A stretch of DNA of 64,000 nt from Caldilineae bacterium (GTDB taxonomy: Bacteria; Chloroflexota; Anaerolineae; Epilineales; Epilineaceae), in the NCBI GenBank assembly GCA_020634625.1, contig JACKBJ010000004.1:1-64000 (forward strand). The letters run 5' to 3'. Shown one piece after another: positions 51,951 to 59,449 of the stretch. Numbering within the stretch: position 1 is the stretch's first letter; each line of letters starts with the position of its first letter. The notes below the pieces were generated by a model. The model was not told where the DNA came from and searched no databases. It saw only the letters and a list, made by a program, of their open reading frames with translations. A program made the translations under genes and the position numbers.

Positions 51951-53594
51951 ATGAACCCAAGCACGAGCCTGCCACCCGCCAAGACCCGGGTCGCAACCTG
52001 GAGCCAGCTCCAGGACCGCCAGCCCGCCTACGCGTTGGTGGCCGAGGTCGATCTGGTCGTCGTGCGCTACGACGACCAGGTGTCCGTGCTCTACGGTCGG
52101 TGCCTGCATCGAGGCGCGCTGCTGGCCGACGGTTCCGTCCGCGGCCAGGACCTCATCTGCGGCCTGCACAACTGGGACTACCGGTTGGACAGCGGCGTCA
52201 GCGCCTACGACCACGCCGAGGCCCTGCACAAGTTCGAAGCCTGGATCGATCCGGAGGCCGATGCGGTCTGGGTCGACGCCGACGAGGTCGCGGACTGGCG
52301 AACGACGCATCCGCAGCCCTACGATCGCGAGGCCTACCTGGGACGCTACGCCGACATCCACGGAACGCCCGACGAGCCGCACAACCGCTACATCCGCACG
52401 CTGGCCCGCGACGGGCTATCGCGCACGGGCCACCACGGGCCGGTCTCGGCCATGGGCGTGCCGGCGCGCGAGCTTCCCGGCTGGGACGACATCCAGATCC
52501 TGACCGGCCAGCTGGCGACCCGACCGCTGCTGGACGACGTGCCCGTCGGCACCGAGCTGGTCATCGGGCCGCGGGCCGACCGACCGCTGCGCCTGGCGAT
52601 CCCGCTCTTCGTCAGCGACATGAGCTTCGGCGCGCTGAGCCTGGAGGCCAAGATCGCCCTGGCGCGCGGCGCCGAGCTTGCCGGCACCGGCATCTGCTCG
52701 GGCGAAGGGGGCATGCTGCCCGAGGAGCAGGCGGCATGCAGTCGCTACTTCTACGAGCTGGCTTCGGGCCGATTCGGCTGGGACATCGAGAAGGTGCGCC
52801 GGGTGCAGGCCTTCCACTTCAAGGGCGGCCAGGGCGCCAAGACCGGCACCGGCGGGCATCTGCCGGGCGCCAAGGTGCAAGGCCGCATCGCCGAGGTGCG
52901 CGGCCTGACGCCGGGTCAGCCGGCCATCAGCCCGGCCACCTTCACCGACCTGATCGGCGTCGACGACTTTCGTCGCCTCGCCGATCGGGTGCGCGAGGCC
53001 TCCGGCGGCATCCCGATCGGCTTCAAGCTGTCGGCCCAGCACATCGAGGCCGACATCGACTTCGCCCTGGCGGCCACAGCCGACTACATCATCCTCGACG
53101 GCCGCGGCGGCGGGACCGGCGCGGCGCCCAATGTCTTCAAGCAGAACATCTCGGTGCCGACCCTGGCTGCCCTGGCCCGGGCGCGCAAGCACCTGGATGC
53201 GGTCGGCGCCGGCGACGTCACCCTGATCGTCACCGGCGGCCTGCGCACGGAGTCGGACTTCGTCAAGGCCATGGCCCTGGGCGCCGACGGCGTCGCCCTG
53301 GCCAACAGCGCCATGCAGGCCATCGGCTGCCTCGGCATGCGGGCCTGCCAGACCAACAACTGTCCGGTCGGCATCGCCACCCAGAAGCCCGACCTGCGCG
53401 CGCGACTCATCGTCGAGCAATCCGCCCGGCAGCTGGCCCGGTTCCTCGAGGCCTCGGTCACGCTCATGTCCGTCCTGGCACGCGCCTGCGGCCACGACCA
53501 TCTGTCGAAGTTCTCCCCGAAGGACCTGACGACCTGGAAGCGCGAGATCGCCTACCTCGCCGGCCTGTCCTACGGCGGCGTCACCCCGCTCTAG
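51951..53594 (+). CDS. Rieske-domain / FMN-binding glutamate-synthase-like fusion
   Basis: A 547-residue protein. Residues 1-115 are a Rieske [2Fe-2S] domain with C51-x-H53 and C70-x-x-H73. Residues about 190-540 resemble the FMN domain of glutamate synthase: PLFVSDMSFGALSLEAKIALARGA, GEGGMLPEEQ, HFKGGQGAKTGTGGHLPGAKV, ILDGRGGGTGAAP, and the [3Fe-4S] motif CLGMRACQTNNCPVGIATQ. There is no amidotransferase domain, so it cannot use glutamine directly and may be a different FMN oxidoreductase. AAGGAG lies before the ATG. Its stop is shared in CTAG with the convergent TPR gene. Confidence 0.85.
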   Translation: MNPSTSLPPAKTRVATWSQLQDRQPAYALVAEVDLVVVRYDDQVSVLYGRCLHRGALLADGSVRGQDLICGLHNWDYRLDSGVSAYDHAEALHKFEAWIDPEADAVWVDADEVADWRTTHPQPYDREAYLGRYADIHGTPDEPHNRYIRTLARDGLSRTGHHGPVSAMGVPARELPGWDDIQILTGQLATRPLLDDVPVGTELVIGPRADRPLRLAIPLFVSDMSFGALSLEAKIALARGAELAGTGICSGEGGMLPEEQAACSRYFYELASGRFGWDIEKVRRVQAFHFKGGQGAKTGTGGHLPGAKVQGRIAEVRGLTPGQPAISPATFTDLIGVDDFRRLADRVREASGGIPIGFKLSAQHIEADIDFALAATADYIILDGRGGGTGAAPNVFKQNISVPTLAALARARKHLDAVGAGDVTLIVTGGLRTESDFVKAMALGADGVALANSAMQAIGCLGMRACQTNNCPVGIATQKPDLRARLIVEQSARQLARFLEASVTLMSVLARACGHDHLSKFSPKDLTTWKREIAYLAGLSYGGVTPL

Positions 53595-54502
53595 CCGGCG
53601 CCGAGTCGCGCCAGACGCGCCATGCGCTCCGGCTCGGCCTCGATGAGCCAGGCCTCGCGCTGGCTCAACGTGGCATGCGCCAGGGCGAACCAGGGCCGGG
53701 CTTCCTCGTCTCGCCCGAGTGCCAGCAGGCACTCGCCGAGCTCTTCGGCCGTGTAGCCGGCGGATGCCTCGGCACCCGCCGCCTCGGCCTCGCGCCAGAG
53801 CGCGGTCTGCATCGCCAGGGCCTCGTCGACCTGGCCCAGCGATCGAAGGCAGCGGGCCAGGCACCAGCGCGCGATCCGCAGCGGCTGCTCGCGCTGTGCG
53901 ACCCGATACCAGGCCAGCGCCTTCTCGAAGTAGTCCCGTGCCCGCGCGAACTCGCCGCGATCGTGATAGGCCCAGCCGGTGTTGTTGTACAGGGCGCCGA
54001 GCCAGGCGCGGGCCTGTTCATCCTCGGAAGCCTCGGCCAGCGCGATCGAGCGCAGGTTCCAGGCGAGCGCCTCCTCGGCCGGCTCGATGATGCCCAGCAT
54101 ATGCGCCGCATCCAGGGCCAGGCCGTGCAAGCCGAGCTCGCGCCCGGTCTCGAAGACCTCGACGTAGCAGGAACGCGCCGCTTCGCGCTGCTTTTCGGCG
54201 GTCCGGTGCGCCGGGCTATCGAAGGTTCGCCCGCGCTCCAGGCGGCAGCGCAGGCGCGCCACCGGCAGCGCCCGTCCGGCCAGCAGGTCCTCGGCCTCGT
54301 CCAGAACGGCGTGCGCCTCGGACCAGCGTCGCTGCAGGCCCAGACTCCGAGCGATCTGTGACAGGAGCTGGGCGCGATCCGAGGTCGCCGTGACCGGATC
54401 GACGTCCACCAGCAAGGCACGGAACCGCGCTTCGCTGCCCGCTGGATCGTCGAAATCCCAGAGCTTCAGGAAGTCGGGCCGCTGCGTTTCGATCTCGGGC
54501 AT
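53591..54502 (-). CDS. Tetratricopeptide-repeat protein
   Basis: A 303-residue helical protein with TPR-like units: LYNNTGWAYHDRGEFARARDYFEKAL, then ARWCLARCLRSLGQVDEAL and ELGECLLALGRDEEARPWFALA. There is no signal peptide. It probably mediates protein contacts; no enzymatic motif is seen. It precedes the folate genes on the opposite end but is transcribed on the same strand, 25 nt after folK. Confidence 0.75.
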   Translation of the reverse strand: MPEIETQRPDFLKLWDFDDPAGSEARFRALLVDVDPVTATSDRAQLLSQIARSLGLQRRWSEAHAVLDEAEDLLAGRALPVARLRCRLERGRTFDSPAHRTAEKQREAARSCYVEVFETGRELGLHGLALDAAHMLGIIEPAEEALAWNLRSIALAEASEDEQARAWLGALYNNTGWAYHDRGEFARARDYFEKALAWYRVAQREQPLRIARWCLARCLRSLGQVDEALAMQTALWREAEAAGAEASAGYTAEELGECLLALGRDEEARPWFALAHATLSQREAWLIEAEPERMARLARLGAG

Positions 54503-54527
54503 CGAAGAGACTCCTAGCTGGCCGGCC

Positions 54528-55469
54528 TCAGGCTTCGGAACCGTGAAGCCGACGATAGACGCCGCGCGCCCGAACCATCAACCCTTCGACCACGAGCTCG
54601 CGTCGCAGGGTGGCGACGTCATCATGGTAGTCTGCCAGGATCCGGTTGAGCTCGGCTTCGGGATAGTCCCGCTCCGGCTCGAAGCGCTCGACGAGGTGCT
54701 CGAGGATCACGCGACGCTTCTTGCGCCTGGCTGGGATCCGGACCAGCCGGCCGCGGACCAGGAAGCTGTCCAGCACCCGCTCGCGCCAGCTGTCGCCATC
54801 GGATGTCTGACCGGAGCCAGGCCCATCGAGTCGGTGACCGGCGTCGGCGCCATCCCACCTCGACGCCGCCAGGCGCGGCAGGGCGACCGCATCCGCACCC
54901 AGGGTCCGAATGCCGGATCCGCCCTCGAGCCCGGCGGCGATCTCGGCCAGGCGGCGGCCGTCCTCGGGATGGACCCAGTCGGGCGCGAGGTCCGCCGCCG
55001 GCAGCGCGACGTGCGGCCAGGCCAGGAGATCGGGATCGGGAATCCGAATGCCCCGATCGGGAAGATCGATCACCCGGTCGCCGTAGAGCGCCACGTCGAG
55101 GTCGATCGTGCGGGGCGCGTTCTTGTCGGGCAGCCGGATGCGGCCCAGCTCGCCCTCGATCCCGCGCAGCAAGCCGAACTTGAGCTCGGCGGGCGAGAGC
55201 TCGGTCTCGATCATGGCGGCGGCGTTGAGAAAGGCCGGTCCGCGCGCGCCGAGGGCTGGCTCCGTTTCGAAGATCCGCGAGACCGCGATCAACCGGCTGC
55301 GCGCCGCCAGCAGCCGCAGCGCCGCGGCGAGATGCTCGCGCGCCTCGATGTTCGAGCCCAACGAGACGATCGCCCGAGCATCGCGACGGTCGGGTGCCGG
55401 GACCGGCTCGGCGAAGGCGTCGATGGCCGCCTGGCCTTGCGTCGATCCGGACGGAAGGCCGCGCGACAC
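54528..55469 (-). CDS. folK: HPPK (FolK) fused to a DUF2087 domain
   Basis: Residues 1-150 are 6-hydroxymethyl-7,8-dihydropterin pyrophosphokinase: AIVSLGSNIEAREHLAAAL, FLNAAAMIETELSPAEL, RTIDLDVALYGDRVID and IPDPDLLAWPHVALPAADL. Residues about 230-313 form a DUF2087 domain: VLDSFLVRGRLVRIPARRKKR, FEPERDYPEAELNRIL and LRRELVVEGLMVRARGVYRR. DUF2087 is usually met in regulators, so the fusion is unusual. The GTG at 55469 starts 1 nt after the folB stop with GGCGAGG upstream; the earlier frame to 55583 lies inside folB. The central 80 residues are probably a linker. Confidence 0.88.
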   Translation of the reverse strand: MSRGLPSGSTQGQAAIDAFAEPVPAPDRRDARAIVSLGSNIEAREHLAAALRLLAARSRLIAVSRIFETEPALGARGPAFLNAAAMIETELSPAELKFGLLRGIEGELGRIRLPDKNAPRTIDLDVALYGDRVIDLPDRGIRIPDPDLLAWPHVALPAADLAPDWVHPEDGRRLAEIAAGLEGGSGIRTLGADAVALPRLAASRWDGADAGHRLDGPGSGQTSDGDSWRERVLDSFLVRGRLVRIPARRKKRRVILEHLVERFEPERDYPEAELNRILADYHDDVATLRRELVVEGLMVRARGVYRRLHGSEA

Positions 55470-55470
55470 G

Positions 55471-55851
55471 CTAGACCTCGCCCTCGAAATCGGCGCGCTT
55501 GCGTTCGATCTCCACGCCGGTCGACGCCGCGAAGCGCAGGGCACCCGGCTTCTCGACGCGGACGATCGCGCGGTCGGCGCCATGGCCGACCACGCAGATG
55601 CGCGCGATCTCGGTCGCCAACCGTTCGACCAGGAAGTGCGCCGAGCCCTCGACGTGGGCGATGATGTCCTTGGTGAGGCTGCGGTAGTTGATCGAGTCGG
55701 ACATGTCGTCCGAGCGACCGGCGTTCCGCATGTCGGTGTAGATGACCAGGTTGATCAGGATGTCCTGCTGCTTCTCGCGCTCCCAATCGTTGAGGCCGAT
55801 GATGCCGCGCAAGAGCAGGTCGCGGATGATGATGCGATCGTGTACCGCCAT
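55471..55851 (-). CDS. folB: Dihydroneopterin aldolase
   Basis: FolB splits 7,8-dihydroneopterin into hydroxymethyl-dihydropterin and glycolaldehyde. The 126 residues include DRIIIRDLLLRGIIGLNDWER, MSDSINYRSLTKDIIAHVEG and HFLVERLATEIARICV. The ATG at 55851 (MAVHDRI) aligns with the family; the frame extends far upstream without a start signal. It is followed directly by folK. Confidence 0.93.
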   Translation of the reverse strand: MAVHDRIIIRDLLLRGIIGLNDWEREKQQDILINLVIYTDMRNAGRSDDMSDSINYRSLTKDIIAHVEGSAHFLVERLATEIARICVVGHGADRAIVRVEKPGALRFAASTGVEIERKRADFEGEV

Positions 55852-55973
55852 GAGGTCCTGCCTTTGATGTTCGTATCGGTCGGCGATCCGCGACGGAAGC
55901 CCATCCGCCGGTCGCGAGGCCCGGCTCCATGCCTGACGCCGGGTCGCGCCCGACGACCGGCCGGCCGCCGGGT

Positions 55974-56741
55974 TCAATGGTTCACCGGTCCCAGCAGGTG
56001 CTCCCCGCCGTCCACGGGGATCACCGCGCCGGTGACGTAGTCGTTGGCGATCAGGAAGCGGAGCGTCTGCACGACCCGGCTGGGGTCGCCCGGCGCGCCG
56101 AGCGGCGATGCCGAGCCGATCTCGCGCCATCGCTCGCTGGACGGATCGAGACCCGGCGGCGGCAGGATGGCGCCGGGGACGATGGCGTTGACGCGAATCG
56201 CAGGCGCAAGCTCGCGCGCCGCGATGCGCGTCAGGTGCAGCAGACCCGCCTTGGCCACGCCATGCTGCACGTAGCCCTGCCAGGGCTGTAGGCCGCTGAG
56301 GTCGGCCAGGTTCACCACCAGGGCCGGCGCAGCCTCCTCGCGCCGGCTCTCGCGCATGCGCCGCGCGGCGGCCTGCATGCAGAGGAAGGGCGCGCGGAGG
56401 TTGACCGCCAGGGCCGCGTCCCAGTCCTCGACCGCGATGCGTTCCCAGCCCTGCTTGCGGAAGCTCGCCGCGCTGTTGACCAGCAGGTCCAGCCGGCCAA
56501 AACGTTCGTCGAGCCCGTCGAACAGGGCCACGATGGACTCCGGCCGCGACAGGTCGGCCTGCACCGGCCAGGCTTCCACACCCAGCGCCTCGATCTCGCG
56601 GGCCGTGGCCTCGGCCGCGGCCGACGAGCTGCCGTAGTGCAAGGCGATCTTCGCGCCATCGCCGGCCAGGGCCAGGGCCATGGCGCGGCCGAGACGATGC
56701 GCGGCGCCGGTCACCAGGACCACGCGGTCACGGAGGATCAT
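55974..56741 (-). CDS. SDR oxidoreductase, pteridine-reductase-like
   Basis: A 255-residue short-chain dehydrogenase. The nucleotide motif is TGAAHRLG, of the TGxxxRxG form seen in PTR1/FolM pteridine reductases; LLVNSAASFRKQGWERI resembles their substrate loop. The catalytic YxxxK reads HGVAK, with His replacing Tyr (a Tyr stands three residues earlier). Position between folE and folB supports reduction of a dihydropterin or dihydrofolate, an alternative to DHFR. The ATG at 56741 with GGGGGA upstream was chosen over 56801. Confidence 0.75.
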   Translation of the reverse strand: MILRDRVVLVTGAAHRLGRAMALALAGDGAKIALHYGSSSAAAEATAREIEALGVEAWPVQADLSRPESIVALFDGLDERFGRLDLLVNSAASFRKQGWERIAVEDWDAALAVNLRAPFLCMQAAARRMRESRREEAAPALVVNLADLSGLQPWQGYVQHGVAKAGLLHLTRIAARELAPAIRVNAIVPGAILPPPGLDPSSERWREIGSASPLGAPGDPSRVVQTLRFLIANDYVTGAVIPVDGGEHLLGPVNH

Positions 56742-56818
56742 GCGCGTTCCCCCGACTGCAGCGCCCGGATCGCCCGGTTCGCCCACTCCGTCGCGCGGCA
56801 ACCCATCGATCGCCGTCC

Positions 56819-57538
56819 TTAGCGGCCGATCTGCCGGTAGAAGTCGTCGCGCAGGCTGACGTCCTCGCGGAAGAGCCCGCGTCGCGCGGTGGTGATCATG
56901 TTGACGCCATGCTTCTTGACCCCGCGCAGCGAAGCGCAGCTGTGGGTGCCCTCGACGACGACCATGATGCCCTGTGGATCGAGCGCCGCCTCGATCGCGC
57001 CGGCGATCTCGTTGGTCAGGCGCTCCTGAATCTGCAGCCGCTTGGCGAACATGTCGACGATCCGGGGAATCTTGCTGAGCCCGACGACCCGATCGCGCGG
57101 GATGTAGGCCACGTGGGCGGTACCCACGAAGGGCAGCATGTGGTGCTCGCAGAGCGAGGTGTAGGGGATGTCGGCGACGGTCACCATCTCGCCGTCGTCG
57201 TAGTCCACGTCGAAGAGCGCGCCGTTGATGACGCGGTCGAGGTCCTTGGCGTAGCCCTCGAGCAGCTCGTGGTACATGCGCGCGACGCGCCCTGGCGTGC
57301 CGATCAGGCCGTCTCGCATCGGATCCTCGCCGACGGCGCCCAGGATCTGGCGCACGGCCGTCTCGATTCGCTGCTGGCTGAGCTCGTCGTAGAGCAGGTC
57401 GTCCTCGCCGTCAGCGTGCCGAACCGCCCGCACCCCATGGCCACGCCCGTTCGACTCGGCCTGGCTCTTGGCGCCGCTTCGGTGTCCGTTCAGGTTGCTC
57501 CCAGCCGTCCGTTCAAAATAGATCGCCACGTCGTGCAT
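56819..57538 (-). CDS. folE: GTP cyclohydrolase I
   Basis: FolE opens GTP to dihydroneopterin triphosphate, the first step of folate synthesis. Zinc ligands are in CEHHMLPF and HSCASLRGV; other blocks are DPMRDGLIGTPGRVARMYHELL, GLSKIPRIVDMFAKRLQIQERLT and ITTARRGLF. The 239-residue form has an unusual N-terminal 45 residues before the conserved core. The ATG at 57538 was chosen; no strong ribosome-binding site is seen and the frame runs to 57646. It is the first gene of a minus-strand set leading to folK. Confidence 0.93.
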   Translation of the reverse strand: MHDVAIYFERTAGSNLNGHRSGAKSQAESNGRGHGVRAVRHADGEDDLLYDELSQQRIETAVRQILGAVGEDPMRDGLIGTPGRVARMYHELLEGYAKDLDRVINGALFDVDYDDGEMVTVADIPYTSLCEHHMLPFVGTAHVAYIPRDRVVGLSKIPRIVDMFAKRLQIQERLTNEIAGAIEAALDPQGIMVVVEGTHSCASLRGVKKHGVNMITTARRGLFREDVSLRDDFYRQIGR

Positions 57539-57632
57539 TCCTTGTGGTTTGTAGCGGCGCCGGCGTCCCCGAGTCGATCGGCCAGCACGCCGTTCGACAC
57601 GACCGCATGGTTTTCTGGACACCGGTCCGGCC

Positions 57633-57650
57633 CCACGTGTCACCACGTGG
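57633..57650. promoter_or_regulatory. Paired CACGTG palindromes in the folE leader
   Basis: CCACGTG-TCAC-CACGTGG holds two CACGTG sites whose centres are 10 bp apart, and it can also fold as a 7-bp hairpin with a 4-nt loop. It lies about 100 nt before folE, inside its expected leader. An operator or RNA hairpin is possible; there is no direct evidence. Confidence 0.35.
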
Positions 57651-57716
57651 CCCGCTGGTCGGGAGCCTCGGCAGCGTTTCCGCCGTGGGCAGTTCCCGAC
57701 CGGCCGTGCGGTAGGC

Positions 57717-57737
57717 GTTCAGCATCCGATGCTGAAC
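57717..57737. promoter_or_regulatory. Perfect 21-bp palindrome at the folE promoter
   Basis: GTTCAGCATC-C-GATGCTGAAC is a perfect 10+1+10 inverted repeat starting about 9 nt downstream of the expected folE transcription start. A further GTTC (57745-57748) extends the pattern of half-sites. Position and symmetry suggest a repressor operator, though a leader-RNA hairpin is an alternative. Confidence 0.55.
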
Positions 57738-57752
57738 AAAAGCTGTTCATAG

Positions 57753-57758
57753 ATTATA
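57753..57758 (-). promoter_or_regulatory. folE promoter, -10 box
   Basis: A consensus TATAAT on the minus strand; no good -35 is visible 16-19 nt upstream. Transcription from here would give a leader of about 205 nt before the chosen folE ATG. The folE-folC gap (57539-57849) contains no gene that I can support. Confidence 0.5.
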
Positions 57759-57849
57759 CACGAAACGTCGACCCTTTGCATCCCGATCCCACGAACTGCG
57801 GTCGGGCAGCCGGCCGTGGTCTGCTCAGGTGCGCCGAGAAGCGGCGCTC

Positions 57850-59241
57850 TTACGCGGCGGGACGCGGATTCGGCGGCGGGGGATCGGAGGGCGGCTCCGG
57901 GAAGCCGCCCATGCGGGCCCAGGCGAGCCGCAGCTCCGCCGCGGCGAAGATCGAGCCGGCCGCCACCACGATCGTCTCGGGCTCGGCCTCGGTCAGCGCC
58001 CGCTCGATCGCTGCGGCCGCGCTCGGCATGGCGGTGGCGAGAATGCCATGACCGGTCGCTAGGGCGGCGACGGACTCGGCCGTCATCGCCCGCGGGTGCC
58101 GCGCTCGAATCGCGAGCACCGGCTCCGGCCGGCGCAAGAGCGTCGCCAGAACGGCCGCGACGTCCTTGTCGCTGGAGAAGCCGAGGATCCACAGCCGTGG
58201 CCGGCCGGGAAAGCAGCTGTCGAGGGCCTCGATCAGCGCCTCGGCCGCCGGCGGGTTGTGGGCCGCATCGACCAGCAGCAGCGGCGAGGGGGATCGACCG
58301 GTGACCCCGGCCGTCTCGAAACGCTCGAAGCGCGCCGGCCAGCGGGCCGCTGCCAGGCCGCGGCCGATGCCGTCGGCGTCGATGCGCCAGCCGAGTCGAC
58401 CGAGCTGCTCGAGCACGGCCACCGCAACCGCGGCGTTCGCCGCCTGATAGGCCCCGACGAGGCTCATGGTCAACCGGTAGCGCGTCCCATCCCCGCCCCT
58501 GGGCTCGAGCTCCAGGACCTGTCCCTCCGGCCCGAGCTCCGGAATGTTCCAGCGCCAGACCTGCTCGACCTCGGTCAAGGGGCTGCCGACCCGTCTGGCT
58601 TCGGCCCGAATCGCGTCCACGGCTTCCGGGGTCTGCGGCGCGATCACCGCCGGCACCCCCGGCTTCAGGATGCCGGCCTTGTCCCGGGCGATGACGCTCA
58701 GGGTTGGGCCGAGCACCTCGGCGTGATCCATCCCGATGGGCGTGATGGCGCAGACCGCCGGCTCGACCAGGTTGGTGCTGTCCAGTCGCCCGCCCAGCCC
58801 GACCTCGACCACCGCGATGTCCACCGCCTCGCGGGCGAAGTGATCGAAGGCCAACGCGGTGAGCGCCTCGAAGGTGGTCGTCGCCGGCTCGCGCGCGAAG
58901 AGCCCGGCCTGGGCGTCGAGCCAGTCACAGACCGCTGCTTCCGAGATCGGCCGACCATCGACCTGGATGCGCTCGCGCAGGCTGTGCAGGTGCGGCGAGC
59001 TGTAGAGCCCGACGCGATAGCCGGACTCGCGCAGGGCCGAGGCGAGCATGGCGCAGGTCGAGCCCTTGCCGTTGGTGCCGGCGACGTGGAGCGCGGGCCA
59101 ACGCTGCTCCGGGCGGCCCAGGGCGTCCAGGATGCGCCGCATGCGGTCCAGCTCGAAGCTGGGCTGGGTGCCCGGCGGACGGGTCTCCCAGTTGGCCAGC
59201 CCGTAGAGGCGGTCGAGGGCCGCCTGCCAGCGATCGATCAC
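57850..59241 (-). CDS. folC: Folylpolyglutamate / dihydrofolate synthase
   Basis: Mur-ligase-fold enzyme that adds glutamate to dihydropteroate and folates. ALHVAGTNGKGSTCAMLASAL is the ATP site; GLYSSPHLHSLRERIQVDG, AVVEVGLGGRLDSTN, DHAEVLGPT and LLVDAAHNPPAAEAL are family blocks. The 463-residue start at GTG 59241 has GGTGGAG six bases upstream; a GTG at 59253 lacks one. It is on the same strand as the folE-folK genes but separated from them by the folE promoter. Confidence 0.94.
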   Translation of the reverse strand: MIDRWQAALDRLYGLANWETRPPGTQPSFELDRMRRILDALGRPEQRWPALHVAGTNGKGSTCAMLASALRESGYRVGLYSSPHLHSLRERIQVDGRPISEAAVCDWLDAQAGLFAREPATTTFEALTALAFDHFAREAVDIAVVEVGLGGRLDSTNLVEPAVCAITPIGMDHAEVLGPTLSVIARDKAGILKPGVPAVIAPQTPEAVDAIRAEARRVGSPLTEVEQVWRWNIPELGPEGQVLELEPRGGDGTRYRLTMSLVGAYQAANAAVAVAVLEQLGRLGWRIDADGIGRGLAAARWPARFERFETAGVTGRSPSPLLLVDAAHNPPAAEALIEALDSCFPGRPRLWILGFSSDKDVAAVLATLLRRPEPVLAIRARHPRAMTAESVAALATGHGILATAMPSAAAAIERALTEAEPETIVVAAGSIFAAAELRLAWARMGGFPEPPSDPPPPNPRPAA

Positions 59242-59362
59242 GCGCGTCTCCACCGGGAAGGTGAGGCCGGGCCGGCCGGGCCCGACCGCGGGACGGATGG
59301 GCCATGGCCCTGAAGGAGGATTGTGCGTGCGGGCGAACGACCTTCAAAATCGGGCGCGTGGC

Positions 59363-59392
59363 TTGGTGGAGACCGCCGCGCTGGGCTACACT
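59363..59392 (+). promoter_or_regulatory. Promoter of the lipoprotein-glycosyltransferase operon
   Basis: TTGGTG (59363-59368), an 18-nt spacer and TACACT (59387-59392) preceded by GGGC. The lipoprotein ATG is 57 nt further on. Confidence 0.45.
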
Positions 59393-59449
59393 CCGCGCCG
59401 CACGCCGGGCCGCCAGCGCGCCCGGCAGCCGGCCCTCAGGAGCACCATC

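Noticed and set aside
57539..57746. Tetrahydrofolate riboswitch in the folE leader
   Set aside because: The leader is long enough, but I could not find the conserved core; only simple hairpins are visible.
57734..57748. LexA/SOS box in the folE leader
   Set aside because: GAAC and GTTC are 7 nt apart, not the 4 nt of the GAAC-N4-GTTC box, and the gene is not an SOS gene.
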